A stretch of DNA of 64,000 nt from Paenibacillus profundus (GTDB taxonomy: Bacteria > Bacillota > Bacilli > Paenibacillales > Paenibacillaceae). The stretch is from NCBI RefSeq assembly GCF_021369635.1, contig NZ_JAJNBZ010000031.1, forward strand, positions 1-64,000, read 5' to 3'. Each line of letters starts with the position of its first letter. The stretch's first letter is position 1. Shown piece by piece: positions 1 to 8,149 of this stretch. A model generated the notes under the pieces. It saw only the letters and a program-made list of their open reading frames with translations, made no database searches and was not told where the DNA came from. Both the position numbers and the translations under genes were made by a program.

Positions 1-30
1 GTTAACCTCTATTACACAAACGTTTCACTC

Positions 31-52
31 GTTGTTCAGTTTTCAAAGAGCA
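31..52 (-). promoter_or_regulatory. boxA-type antitermination site of an rRNA operon leader
   Basis: On the minus strand this reads TGCTCTTTGAAAACTGAAC, the boxA-like leader element found just upstream of 16S rRNA genes in Bacilli, where the NusB/S10 complex binds. The 16S gene itself would begin to the left of base 1 and is not in the window. The call rests on motif recognition plus the promoter about 75 bases upstream. Confidence 0.8.
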
Positions 53-126
53 ATCTTTATTTCATCAAGCAACCAATTTCTTAGTTACTTTCTTTTTCTC
101 ACCGCCGTATCAGCGGCGACTTTTAT

Positions 127-155
127 AATATATCATGTCTTTCAGTTGAAGTCAA
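127..155 (-). promoter_or_regulatory. Sigma-A promoter of the rRNA operon (P2-like)
   Basis: The minus strand has TTGACT, a 17-base spacer and TATATT. It is followed by a G+C-rich stem and the boxA leader, the usual order for a proximal rRNA promoter in Bacilli. The AT-rich 160-260 region upstream may hold a second promoter, but I could not define one. Bases 156-361 hold no convincing gene. Confidence 0.75.
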
Positions 156-361
156 TAACTTTTTCAAAGTTTTTTTCTTCAACTTTCGTTTTCTCTTCTG
201 TCGACAAGTTTTTTTCAAAACTCGATTTAGAAGGGACGAGAAATAATTTATCATAAATCGGATGCCTAGTCAACACATTTTTCGATATTTTATGCAATCC
301 AGTTTCATTCATATCCTGACGCGCATTTCCACGCTTCGTTCCATTTAGACTTACATGTCAA

Positions 362-718
362 TTACATAGGAATAATGCGATGATTCCGTGCATATTTAGA
401 TAGTTCCTTCGGCGAAGCAATGCGAGCATACATCCTGAAGACGGTGCGATACCGTTTGGATATTGCTTGACGAACCTCTGCGTCCAATCGATTATCACTC
501 AAATCAAGCAGCATTTCATCTAATTCTTTCCGTAGCATGTAGCTCAGCTCTTTGCATTCTCTCTCATTAAACAGAAAACCTAACATTACAGCAGCAGCCT
601 CCCTTAACGACAATACAACACCATCGACTCTAACAATCCGGACATTCTTCAGCTTCACGTCGACTTCGCTGCCGGCTTCCAATGAAGCCAAAGAATACCG
701 CTTTACTGTTATGCACAA
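362..718 (-). CDS. Hypothetical protein, 118 aa
   Basis: I do not recognise this family. The protein is soluble, rich in charged residues, and mostly predicted helical. An N-terminal part with alternating Val and Lys (VDVKLKNVRIVRVDGVV) looks like two beta strands, and an Arg/Lys-rich helical second half follows. The frame is open from a TTG codon, but no good ribosome binding site precedes it, so the true start could be an internal GTG. It lies 39 bases downstream of the SpoIIM-like gene on the same strand and could be co-transcribed with it. It is the last gene before the rRNA operon. The composition looks coding; the function is unknown. Confidence 0.55.
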   Translation of the reverse strand: MCITVKRYSLASLEAGSEVDVKLKNVRIVRVDGVVLSLREAAAVMLGFLFNERECKELSYMLRKELDEMLLDLSDNRLDAEVRQAISKRYRTVFRMYARIASPKELSKYARNHRIIPM

Positions 719-757
719 TTTTATGATGTTTTATCACAAGGCCGGTACGTAATCATT

Positions 758-1360
758 TTATTTCATTAACCACAATGTTACAGTGCTCTCAATGACTGCA
801 GCAACTAGCAGCAAGGCGGTCACCCATACCGCACCGGCACCTGTACGCTTGGTCCATTCCGCTAGACTCACCGCTCTTCGCTGTTCCCGCTTCCCGAACC
901 ATTTTTTCAACAGCAGCATACCGAATTTCATGCCATAAGCTCCGGCAATCAAAATTGCGGGGATTTCCAAAATACCGTGAGGAAGCAACCCCTTAACAAC
1001 CAGCTCCGCAATATCCACACCTTTTGACTCCATTACACGCAGCAAGAATCCGATCACCATGCCGTTTACTAGAAGAAATCCAGCTGGGATGAGACCGAAC
1101 ACGATGCCTGCAAACATGATCAACACCGCTTTAATGGCGTTATTATAAAAAATAAATACAAAGAACGACAGCTCCTGATTATCGGACTGCATCAATTGAT
1201 TGCGAGCCCCTTCAAGACCCTGCAGCTGCTGAAGCACGAATTGCTCCAGCCCGCTCCAATTGTTGCCGAGTACATAGCCAGCCGTAAAGATCACCACAGA
1301 GGCAAGCAAATACCAGCGTAATTCTTTCAACGTGTTCCACCATGAAGCTAGACTTAGCAT
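758..1360 (-). CDS. SpoIIM-like (stage II sporulation protein M family) membrane protein
   Basis: The protein is about 200 aa with four or five hydrophobic membrane segments and a short basic loop (KKWFGKREQRR). This is the layout of the SpoIIM/DUF95 family. In Bacillus, SpoIIM works with SpoIID and SpoIIP in septal peptidoglycan hydrolysis during engulfment; family members outside the spo locus are less well understood. The central FGLIPAGFLLVNGMVIGF and PHGILEIPAILIAG segments are typical of the family. I chose the ATG at 1360 because a GAGAGGG ribosome binding site lies 10 bases upstream; the frame stays open to 1429. This may be a paralogue rather than the engulfment protein itself, so no symbol is given. 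Confidence 0.8.
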   Translation of the reverse strand: MLSLASWWNTLKELRWYLLASVVIFTAGYVLGNNWSGLEQFVLQQLQGLEGARNQLMQSDNQELSFFVFIFYNNAIKAVLIMFAGIVFGLIPAGFLLVNGMVIGFLLRVMESKGVDIAELVVKGLLPHGILEIPAILIAGAYGMKFGMLLLKKWFGKREQRRAVSLAEWTKRTGAGAVWVTALLLVAAVIESTVTLWLMK

Positions 1361-1496
1361 AACTTCTATACCCTCTCTTTTCCCTTGCTCTCCCATATCC
1401 CATGCGTAGTGAAGCCTGGAGATCACCACGGAACTTATTGGAAAAGCTGCGGTCTTATTTTATTACCCCAAGCATACAGTGTATTAAACAAGCATG

Positions 1497-1520
1497 ACAA
1501 GCTGCACGATGGCAGCTTGT
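1497..1520. repeat. Perfect 9-bp inverted repeat between spoIIM-like gene and pdaB
   Basis: ACAAGCTGC and GCAGCTTGT form a perfect 9-bp stem with a 6-base loop in the spacer between the two divergent genes. No T-run follows on either strand, so it is not a convincing terminator. It could be an operator or an RNA hairpin in the pdaB leader. Confidence 0.4.
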
Positions 1521-1582
1521 TCTTGAGCGTAACTTCCCCCTGTTCAATCTTTTGATCGTTAACGAGAGGAGCGCATTTTGTC

Positions 1583-2386
1583 ATGAATTACTTTTATGTA
1601 TTTAGCGGTAAAAAAATGAAACGCGTCTTTTTCCTCGTCGTCGCCGCGCTATTCGCTGCTGGTGTCGTTTACGTGGAGAGTGACAACATCACCGTATTTT
1701 CAGAAGGGAGTCCTTCTGCCATTTACAGTGTGCCCACGGATAAAAAGCTTATCGCGCTCACCTTCGACATTAGCTGGGGGGACAAGCGGACAGAGCCTAT
1801 TCTTAAGATCCTTGAGGAGAAGGGGGTTAAGAAAGCAACATTCTTTCTCTCCTCCCCTTGGAGCAAGACCCATCCCGATATGGTGAAAAAGATAGTCGAT
1901 ACAGGATTCGAGGTTGGAAGCCACGGGCACAAGCATGTAAACTACAGCAGCCTAAGCGATGAAGAAATCCGCAAGCAGATTGCGACCGCACACCAGATCT
2001 TGTCAGATGTAACCGGCAAAGCGCCGAACTTGATTCGGATGCCGAACGGTGATTTCGACAAACGAGTCCTTCGCATCGCTAACAGTCTGAATTATAAGGT
2101 TATTCAATGGGATACCGATTCATTGGATTGGAAAAATCCCGGCGTGGACACGATCGTAAATCGTGTCGTTAAGAAAGCGCACCCTGGCGATATCGTGCTG
2201 CTGCATGCAAGCGATTCGTGCAAGCAGACCCATCTAGCCCTTCCGGCCATCATCGATCAGCTTCGCGCGCAAGGCTATGAATTCGTCACCGTATCCGAAC
2301 TCATTCAGCAGACGGAATTGAAAAGTAAAACCATTCAAGACCAATCTACGATGAATCAGCATTTGCACGATGCGGCGGGAATGTAG
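1583..2386 (+). CDS. pdaB: Polysaccharide deacetylase PdaB, sporulation
   Basis: This carbohydrate esterase family 4 protein has 267 aa. An N-terminal membrane anchor (about residues 13-30) is followed by a NodB-type domain. The metal and catalytic motifs are visible: TFDISWGD (with the first Asp replaced in context, as in PdaB), SHGHKH (two metal-binding His) and the late DIVLLHAS motif. The N-terminus MNYFYVFSGKK closely resembles Bacillus PdaB, which supports the start at 1583; AGAGGA lies 12 bases upstream. In Bacillus, PdaB is made under sigma-E and is needed to maintain spores after late sporulation. It has its own strand orientation, and a shared terminator follows. Confidence 0.93.
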   Translation: MNYFYVFSGKKMKRVFFLVVAALFAAGVVYVESDNITVFSEGSPSAIYSVPTDKKLIALTFDISWGDKRTEPILKILEEKGVKKATFFLSSPWSKTHPDMVKKIVDTGFEVGSHGHKHVNYSSLSDEEIRKQIATAHQILSDVTGKAPNLIRMPNGDFDKRVLRIANSLNYKVIQWDTDSLDWKNPGVDTIVNRVVKKAHPGDIVLLHASDSCKQTHLALPAIIDQLRAQGYEFVTVSELIQQTELKSKTIQDQSTMNQHLHDAAGM

Positions 2387-2393
2387 CCCAACT

Positions 2394-2430
2394 AAAGAAA
2401 GCTGACGGACCTCCGTCAGCTTTCTTTTTT
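2394..2430. terminator. Bidirectional terminator between pdaB and kbaA
   Basis: A 13-bp perfect stem (GAAAGCTGACGGA with its complement) and 2-base gap is followed by TTTTTT on the plus strand and preceded by AAAG on the other side, so it can serve both converging genes. The last codons and the TGA stop of kbaA lie inside the stem. Confidence 0.9.
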
Positions 2431-3009
2431 GTCCAGAATGCGGTGCAAGATGAGAATTTGGTACGCATTGCATGCCGCAAGCGGAATATAGACGAACCAC
2501 GTAGCCATGTTGCCGATGGTAAGCGCTGACAACGTTTCGATAGTCGTAACCGCAATCATGAAGAATACCGTCGGAATGAACGCGGAACGATTCGTCGCCC
2601 GTACTTTGTAATAAGCAACGACAAGCGCAACCAGCAGCACGACGATACCGAGAATAATGTCATTTACACCGTTCGTTACAGCGTCACCTGCGAGCAAGGT
2701 GCGAAGGAACATTAAGTCCAGCCACACGATAACTGTAAGCAGAACTTGAACGTACGGCCACGCCTTCTTAAAAATACCGAGAGCGATGTAATTCAGCGTC
2801 AAATAGGCAAAGAAACCCATCTGCGAATATACGCTGATCATACAACCGCTTAGTATCAGCTGCAGCACATTCAGCATAATATCCACTGGACCGTTAAAAT
2901 TAGAAAACTCTTGTTGGAACACCTGTAAGGAGAGACCAATAATAAGTGTAATCGCTCCACCTAGACATAGTGTCGTCCAGAATAAATAAGACCATTTTTT
3001 CAAATTCAA
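2416..3009 (-). CDS. kbaA: KinB signalling pathway activator KbaA
   Basis: The integral membrane protein of 197 aa has six hydrophobic segments, matching the size (about 198 aa) and pattern of Bacillus KbaA. The ISVYSQMGFFAYLTLN stretch is close to the Bacillus sequence. KbaA activates the KinB sensor kinase branch of the sporulation phosphorelay. The start is taken as TTG at 3009, because GGAGGT sits 8 bases upstream; an upstream in-frame TTG at 3027 overlaps that ribosome binding site. The position between pdaB and gerD is the conserved Bacillus order. Confidence 0.9.
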   Translation of the reverse strand: MNLKKWSYLFWTTLCLGGAITLIIGLSLQVFQQEFSNFNGPVDIMLNVLQLILSGCMISVYSQMGFFAYLTLNYIALGIFKKAWPYVQVLLTVIVWLDLMFLRTLLAGDAVTNGVNDIILGIVVLLVALVVAYYKVRATNRSAFIPTVFFMIAVTTIETLSALTIGNMATWFVYIPLAACNAYQILILHRILDKKES

Positions 3010-3074
3010 GGCGCTCCACCTCCACAATGTTCATTATTTTACCAATCTTCTCAGCAAAAAACTATCGCTGTCAA

Positions 3075-3104
3075 ACATAATTCATAAATTCCTCTGCCAT
3101 ACTA
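3075..3104 (+). promoter_or_regulatory. Possible sigma-G promoter of gerD
   Basis: A CATACTA match to the sigma-G -10 consensus lies 18 bases downstream of aCATA, a fair -35 match. It faces gerD, which is a forespore (sigma-G) gene in Bacillus. The distance to the start codon is about 75 bases. The motif is short, so this is tentative. Confidence 0.45.
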
Positions 3105-3181
3105 CGCGTGAAGGACGGATTTTGCAGCGGATTTTATTGAACGCGCAGCGTCCATTCAGGACAGAAAGGAGGGCCTATTCC

Positions 3182-3865
3182 ATGAAGTCAAGATTCATTC
3201 GTCTTACGCTGGTTGGCGCCATGTTCATCACGCTCCTATCCGCCTGTGGCATGGAACAGCAAGCTTCGAGCAATACAATGGATTATAAGGATCTAAAGAC
3301 CATGGTGGTGGACATCCTCAAGACAGAAGAAGCGCAAAAAGCCATACAGTCGTCCCCATCCGGCGGCGGGATGCAAATGAAATCCTTAAATATGCAGCAG
3401 CAAGAACAAATCCGGACGGCCGTAAAGGATACACTCATTTCACCTGATTATCAGCAAACGGTAGAAAAAGTGATGACTGACCCGAAATTCGCCGGTGAAT
3501 TCGCGAAAGTCGTTAGTAAAGAAAATAAACAAATTCATAAAGAATTGATTAAGGATCCCGCTTATCAGCAATCCGTCGGAGATATTATTAAATCCCCTGA
3601 CATGATGAAGTCATATTTAGACATGATGAAGACCCCGGAGTACCGCAAGCAGCTGATGGCGGTCGTCAAGGATTCGATGAGCAGTCCCATCTTCAGACTC
3701 GAAGTTATGGATTTATTAAGTAAAGTTGTAAAGGAAGAGCTGCAGCCGAAGGAAAAAGGCGGTAAGAAAGGAAAAGGCGGAGAACAGAAGGAAGGCGGCA
3801 GTAGCGAGGGCAGTGGTGGAGGCGGCGACGATGATGGCGGCAGCGATAGTGGCTCCGGATCCTAG
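3182..3865 (+). CDS. gerD: Spore germination lipoprotein GerD
   Basis: GerD organises the nutrient germinant receptors into a cluster (germinosome) in the inner spore membrane. The 227-aa protein begins with a lipoprotein signal peptide; the lipobox LSAC places the modified Cys at residue 22. The central region is helical with repeated PxY/SPDxxx units. The last 35 or so residues are a Lys/Gly then Gly/Ser/Asp-rich tail, as in other GerD proteins. The ATG at 3182 follows AAAGGAGGG at good spacing and gives a proper signal peptide; the frame is open further upstream. It is divergent from kbaA, the usual neighbour. Confidence 0.93.
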   Translation: MKSRFIRLTLVGAMFITLLSACGMEQQASSNTMDYKDLKTMVVDILKTEEAQKAIQSSPSGGGMQMKSLNMQQQEQIRTAVKDTLISPDYQQTVEKVMTDPKFAGEFAKVVSKENKQIHKELIKDPAYQQSVGDIIKSPDMMKSYLDMMKTPEYRKQLMAVVKDSMSSPIFRLEVMDLLSKVVKEELQPKEKGGKKGKGGEQKEGGSSEGSGGGGDDDGGSDSGSGS

Positions 3866-3880
3866 AGCGCTTACAAAACA

Positions 3881-3906
3881 AGAGGGAGCCGCGATGGCAT
3901 CCCTCT
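3881..3906. terminator. Hairpin between gerD and salA, probable shared terminator
   Basis: AGAGGGA pairs with TCCCTCT, and an inner GCC/GGC extends the stem. It sits in the 50-base gap between the converging gerD and salA stops. There is no clear T-run, so termination is inferred from position and structure. Confidence 0.5.
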
Positions 3907-3914
3907 TCACGCCG

Positions 3915-5042
3915 TTATGATTTTAATCGATGATCTACACTTCTGGCCAATTCCATGTATTGCGCTCCAATGACGGACTCTTCTTTATATACAGAAGGTG
4001 CGAACTCCCGTTCGGAAGGGTGGTTGTCCGTACTTCCAAGCGGAATCTGCGCGAGCAGGTCGACGTGAAGCTCTTCTGCCAGCTTCGCGCCGCCTCCGCG
4101 CCCAAATACATACTGCTTCTCGCCGCATTTTCCGCATTCGAGATATGCCATATTCTCGACGATACCTAGAATATCATGCTTTGTATGAATCGCCATCGTC
4201 CCTGCTCTTGCAGCAACAAATGCCGCGGTCGAATGTGGTGTAGTGACGATAATTTCCTTGCTCTGGGGTATCATCTGATGGACATCAAGCGCGACATCGC
4301 CGGTTCCAGGCGGGAGGTCCAGCAGCACATAGTCAAGTTCGCCCCACTCCACCTCTTGGAAAAAGTTACGGAGCATCTTGCCCAGCATTGGCCCGCGCCA
4401 TACGACCGGGCTGTTGTCCTCGACAAAGAATCCCATGGACATCACTTTCACGCCAAAGCGCTCCATCGGTATGATGAGATTGTCCACTACTACCGGCCGC
4501 TCATCAATGCCCATCATGTCGGGCACACTAAAGCCGTAAATATCGGCATCAATCAATCCGACGCGCTTGCCAAGGCGTGCCAAGGCCACAGCCAAGTTGA
4601 CCGTTACGGTTGATTTGCCGACGCCGCCTTTTCCACTAGCTACAGCGATAAACTGTACCCCAGAGGTCGGATCAAGAAGCGGATGCTCAACTCCCGCTTG
4701 AGGTCCTTTTAGATTTTGGGCTGGTTGCCCTGTCCCCTGAGCTTGACCGGCTTGATCCTGAGCCGGCTTCAATCCGATTGCAGCCTGTTCGTGTTCAGAA
4801 GCAAGTCGGATACGAACATGAACATCTTGAATAGACAATGCGGACAAACGGCTCTTAATCTCCTGAGTTAACGCTTCTCTTGCCGCCGCATCCGCAGCCT
4901 GAGGGGCGATTACCGCAGTTAACTTCACTTCCCCCGTTCTGACCATCATATCTCGAATCCAGCCTATGCTTGTCATGTCTTGTCCGGTTACCGACTCTTT
5001 CAAACCTTGCAGCGCTTGCAGCACTTCCTCTTTCGTAATCAA
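3915..5042 (-). CDS. salA: Mrp/SalA family P-loop ATPase
   Basis: This is a Mrp/NBP35 (ApbC) family ATPase of 375 aa. An N-terminal MIP18/DUF59-like domain (residues about 1-100) is joined by a Gln/Ala-rich linker to the ATPase domain. The deviant Walker A is ASGKGGVGKST; DLPPGTGD is the Walker B region. A CxxC pair (ECGKCGEKQ) near the C-terminus is the Fe-S binding site of ApbC-type carriers. In Bacillus the gene at this locus is salA, a regulator that represses scoC; family members also carry Fe-S clusters, so either role is possible. I prefer the TTG start at 5042, which aligns with Bacillus SalA and has AGGTG just upstream; an ATG exists at 5060. Confidence 0.88.
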   Translation of the reverse strand: MITKEEVLQALQGLKESVTGQDMTSIGWIRDMMVRTGEVKLTAVIAPQAADAAAREALTQEIKSRLSALSIQDVHVRIRLASEHEQAAIGLKPAQDQAGQAQGTGQPAQNLKGPQAGVEHPLLDPTSGVQFIAVASGKGGVGKSTVTVNLAVALARLGKRVGLIDADIYGFSVPDMMGIDERPVVVDNLIIPMERFGVKVMSMGFFVEDNSPVVWRGPMLGKMLRNFFQEVEWGELDYVLLDLPPGTGDVALDVHQMIPQSKEIIVTTPHSTAAFVAARAGTMAIHTKHDILGIVENMAYLECGKCGEKQYVFGRGGGAKLAEELHVDLLAQIPLGSTDNHPSEREFAPSVYKEESVIGAQYMELARSVDHRLKS

Positions 5043-5115
5043 GATGGCACCTCGTCTCATATCAAGGTCTATTGATAAATGATGAATGATGTACGAATAC
5101 TATTATAGCACAGCC

Positions 5116-5880
5116 TCACTTTTTACCAATGTTTTCCCCTGCTATAAATCGCAAAATCCCTTTATACACCGAGGCCGCCACCTTGCGCTGATATTGCTCA
5201 TCCGCTAACTTGCGCGATTCTTCCGGATTAGATAGGAATCCGACTTCCACGAGTGCGGTCGGCATACTTACCTTATCCATCAAATATAAGCGCCGGTCGA
5301 CCGGCTTAGCCACCCGCTCTGTATTCTCCAAGTTCCGGCGAATTTCCGATTGAATCCACTTGGCGAGCCGCTCGCTCTCCGGATTGCGCGCCGTATAAAA
5401 AGTTTGCGCCCCATTCCAGCGCTGAGAAGGGATGCTGTTCATATGCAAACTGATGAGAAGATCCGCTTTTTTCTCTTCCACAAAGCTGACCCGCTGCTTC
5501 AAATCCTCGGCTTTCCGCCTCGCATATCCTTTTGTATCCCCATTGGCAAGGTCATAGTCCCCTTCGCGCGTCATGAAGACAACTGCACCGGCCTGCTGCA
5601 AGTAATCGCGCAAATATAAAGCGATAGACAGATTAATGTCCTTCTCGATGACTCCTTGCCGGCTTACCGCTCCACCATCCGGTCCACCGTGTCCCGCATC
5701 AATGGCGATCACCTTGCCGGACAAAGGTATTGTCCAATAGGTCCATGTCTTTGTAACTGGCATATCGGCAGTCATAATGACGATGACGATAAGCACAAGA
5801 CAAATGCTAATGATCCACTGCCGGACATGGCGCAGCGGTATCCACAGGATGGAAGTCTTTCGCTGCTTCTTTTCACTCAT
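5116..5880 (-). CDS. cwlD: Germination-specific N-acetylmuramoyl-L-alanine amidase CwlD
   Basis: The zinc amidase (Amidase_3) removes the stem peptide from muramic acid so that muramic-delta-lactam can form in spore cortex, acting with PdaA. The 254-aa protein has one N-terminal membrane or signal segment (about 20-40). Zinc ligands and catalytic residues are visible in IDAGHGGPDGG, EKDINLSIA, SLHMNS and ALVEVGFLSN. GGAGGTGG precedes the ATG by 9 bases. In Bacillus, cwlD lies next to salA, as here. Downstream salA starts 73 bases away. Confidence 0.94.
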   Translation of the reverse strand: MSEKKQRKTSILWIPLRHVRQWIISICLVLIVIVIMTADMPVTKTWTYWTIPLSGKVIAIDAGHGGPDGGAVSRQGVIEKDINLSIALYLRDYLQQAGAVVFMTREGDYDLANGDTKGYARRKAEDLKQRVSFVEEKKADLLISLHMNSIPSQRWNGAQTFYTARNPESERLAKWIQSEIRRNLENTERVAKPVDRRLYLMDKVSMPTALVEVGFLSNPEESRKLADEQYQRKVAASVYKGILRFIAGENIGKK

Positions 5881-5991
5881 AAAATAAGTCCACCTCCGCC
5901 CCCATACAGACTCCTAATCATCTATATGGGACAGGGTGGACAAATATACGTCGCTTCAAAGGATATCCTTCTATTCAGTTGGATTCCTCGT

Positions 5992-7167
5992 CTACACGTC
6001 GCTGGAGACAGACTGCGCCATACCTTCAATAAGAATGCGCGCCACTTCCGGACGCGAGAACTGCGGCGGCGGGCATGTGCCGTCACGAAGTAAAGCCCGC
6101 ACCTTCGTTCCAGACAGCGCCACATGCTGTTCCTTCGGATGAGGGCACGTCTTGCTGGACGCCATATTACCGCAGGTGATGCAGAAAAAGCTATGCTCGA
6201 AGAAGAGCGGTTGAATCCCCAGTTCCTCAGGGGAGAATAAACGAAAGATTTCTTGCGCTTCATACGTTCCGTAATAGTCTCCTACACCCGCATGATCACG
6301 GCCGACGATAAAGTGGGTACAGCCGTAATTTTTACGTACGATAGCATGGAAGATCGCTTCTCTCGGACCCGCATAACGCATCGCAGCAGGAAATACGCCG
6401 AGGAATACCCGGTCCTCTGGATAATAATGCTCCAGCAGGCTCACATAGCTGCGCATCCGCACATCTGCAGGCACATCGTCTGATTTCGTCTCCCCGACTA
6501 ACGGATTCAAAAATAACGCGTCGACGATTTCCATCGCGCTCTTCTGAATATATTCATGCGCCCGATGAACGGGGTTACGGGTCTGGAAGCCTACAACTGT
6601 CCGCCAACCTCGCTCTTCGAACAGGCGGCGGGTATCAGCGGGATCAAAGTAATACTGTTCGAATTGCTCAGGCTTTGCACGCTGCAGCACTAGTACGTTT
6701 CCGCCAACATACGTATCGGGACGCTCCAGCAGCTTCTGCACTCCCGGATGCTCCGAGTCTGCCGTCTTGAATACTTGTTCGGCTTCCTTTAACTGGTCCA
6801 CGCTATATATACTTTCAACGTCTATCGTTCCATAGATGATTCCATCCTCTTCCCCGATAAGTGCAGCGGTTGAGCCTATCGTCAACGTCTCGGCGATGTA
6901 TTCCGGAACGGCAAGCGTGATTGGCAGGCTCCATACTGTACCATCTGCCAAGCGCATTCGTTCTACGACGCTCCTATAGTCATCTGCATTCATAAATCCA
7001 GTAAGCGGAGAGAACGCGCCGACACCTATCAAATCCAAATCTGAGAGCGTACGCCGATTGATGTGTATTTCCGGCAACAATTTAGCTTCGGTGAGCTTCC
7101 GTTCAACATCCTGTTCTGGAACGAATCGATTGATGAGTTGTCCGCCATGAGGCAAAATTGAGGTCAT
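5992..7167 (-). CDS. sat: Sulfate adenylyltransferase (ATP sulfurylase)
   Basis: Sat makes adenosine 5'-phosphosulfate (APS) from sulfate and ATP, the first step of assimilation. The 391-aa monofunctional form has the N-terminal PUA-like domain, the ATP-binding motif [12 protein letters not shown] (about residues 194-205) and [12 protein letters not shown]. There is no fused APS kinase domain. It lies 56 bases downstream of cysH on the same strand, so the two probably share the cysH promoter, though a repeat copy (7185-7226) lies in the gap. The AAGGGAG ribosome binding site supports the start. The 110 bases between sat and cwlD show no clear terminator, only a 12-base palindrome at about 5958-5969. 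Confidence 0.96.
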   Translation of the reverse strand: MTSILPHGGQLINRFVPEQDVERKLTEAKLLPEIHINRRTLSDLDLIGVGAFSPLTGFMNADDYRSVVERMRLADGTVWSLPITLAVPEYIAETLTIGSTAALIGEEDGIIYGTIDVESIYSVDQLKEAEQVFKTADSEHPGVQKLLERPDTYVGGNVLVLQRAKPEQFEQYYFDPADTRRLFEERGWRTVVGFQTRNPVHRAHEYIQKSAMEIVDALFLNPLVGETKSDDVPADVRMRSYVSLLEHYYPEDRVFLGVFPAAMRYAGPREAIFHAIVRKNYGCTHFIVGRDHAGVGDYYGTYEAQEIFRLFSPEELGIQPLFFEHSFFCITCGNMASSKTCPHPKEQHVALSGTKVRALLRDGTCPPPQFSRPEVARILIEGMAQSVSSDV

Positions 7168-7184
7168 AACTGAAGTCTCCCTTC

Positions 7185-7226
7185 AAGAGGTTGTTCAAAA
7201 AGTCTCCTTTTGAACACGCACTTCTA
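7185..7226 (+). repeat. Dispersed repeat, copy 1 (cysH 3' end)
   Basis: The element reads AGAGGTTG, then TTCAAAA and TTTTGAA flanking a 7-base centre, then ACACGCACTTCTA. It ends exactly over the cysH stop codon. Related copies are at 47589-47630 and 53725-53768. The inverted TTCAAAA/TTTTGAA core can form a weak stem. Confidence 0.7.
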
Positions 7227-7916
7227 TTTGTGTAGTCCACACTCGACTTTTTCGCTTCCTGACCAACGCCCTGCACGAGGGTCCTCTCCTGGCTGTACTG
7301 CACGTGTGCAATGAATGCAGCCGATACTAGGATAATTGAGATCATGAAGCGGATTGTAGATGACGTTATGGCTATGAATGTAATTCCAGACATCTTCCCA
7401 ACTCCATGCCGCTAGCGGATTGAATTTAATTAATCCGAATTTGGTGTCATACTCCACCTTCTTCGCATTGGCACGTGTCGGCGCTTGATCGCGGCGGATG
7501 CCCGTAATCCAAGCATCATATTTACTTAATATTCCTGTTAATGGTTCTACTTTACGCAAGTTGCAGCAAAGATTGGAGTTATTCAACCATAATTGATCGC
7601 CGTAGGCTTCGGCTTGAGCTTCAGGGGAAAGTTCAGGGGCTACGCGAACAAATTCCAAATCGTAACGTTCAGAGATGCGATTACGGGTGTTATACGTTTC
7701 ATCAAAATGAAACTCCGTATCCAGATAGAAAATATCGGTTGATGGACTGAGCCGCTGCAGCATATCGACTAAGACGACATCTTCCGCACCAAAGCTGCAA
7801 GCAAACGTCAAATTCGGAAAGGCTTGAACAGCCTCAGCAATAACTTCTTCCGGTTCAGCATGTTCGAATTGTTCCGCTTTCTCACTTACGAACGCTTCCT
7901 TTTCCAACAGATTCAT
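7224..7916 (-). CDS. cysH: APS/PAPS reductase, 4Fe-4S type
   Basis: CysH reduces activated sulfate to sulfite using thioredoxin. The 230-aa protein has the PAPS reductase fold with the nucleotide-binding SFGAEDVV loop (41-48). It keeps the Cys pair at 117-118, CIHC at 200-203, and the catalytic ECGLH at the C-terminus (Cys226). The CC plus CxxC set binds a [4Fe-4S] cluster and marks enzymes that can use APS directly. No APS kinase gene is nearby, which fits direct APS reduction. GGAGGATGC precedes the ATG. It is the first gene of a likely cysH-sat unit with a strong promoter at 7980-8007. Confidence 0.95.
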   Translation of the reverse strand: MNLLEKEAFVSEKAEQFEHAEPEEVIAEAVQAFPNLTFACSFGAEDVVLVDMLQRLSPSTDIFYLDTEFHFDETYNTRNRISERYDLEFVRVAPELSPEAQAEAYGDQLWLNNSNLCCNLRKVEPLTGILSKYDAWITGIRRDQAPTRANAKKVEYDTKFGLIKFNPLAAWSWEDVWNYIHSHNVIYNPLHDLNYPSIGCIHCTRAVQPGEDPRAGRWSGSEKVECGLHK

Positions 7917-7979
7917 AATTGCATCCTCCGCATACTCATTTTAATTCATAGTATTTTGGTATGTTTTGTATACTTTATA

Positions 7980-8007
7980 ATTATAGAATGTTTCCTATCT
8001 TTGTCAA
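7980..8007 (-). promoter_or_regulatory. Sigma-A promoter of cysH-sat
   Basis: The minus strand has TTGACA, a 16-base spacer and TATAAT, both perfect consensus. The roughly 57-base leader that follows contains AT-rich repeats (ATAC, CATACC, AATACTATG) that could be a repressor site, for example for a CymR-type sulfur regulator; that is inference. A 12-base palindrome GGGCGATCGCCC lies upstream at 8050-8061. Confidence 0.85.
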
Positions 8008-8080
8008 TTTGTTTTTTCTGCATTTTGAACCGACATTACAGCCTATTCCGGGCGATCGCCCTAGGTGAATCAAAATTGGG

Positions 8081-8116
8081 TATAAAAACACCGATACCTG
8101 CGTGAGGTATCGGTGT
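8081..8116 (-). terminator. Terminator of the DUF2264 gene
   Basis: ACACCGATACC pairs perfectly with GGTATCGGTGT over 11 bp with a 7-base loop. On the minus strand it is followed by TTTTAT. It lies 34 bases after the stop of the DUF2264 gene. Confidence 0.88.
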
Positions 8117-8149
8117 GCTTGTTGAGGAAACTAATATGACAAATGAAAC

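Noticed and set aside
32-256. 74-codon plus-strand open frame at the left end
   Set aside because: It lies across the promoter and boxA leader of the rRNA operon and is very rich in Phe and Ser, typical of AT-rich non-coding DNA.
8050-8061. 12-base palindrome GGGCGATCGCCC upstream of the cysH promoter
   Set aside because: Short, lies more than 40 bases upstream of the -35, and no second copy or known regulator matches.
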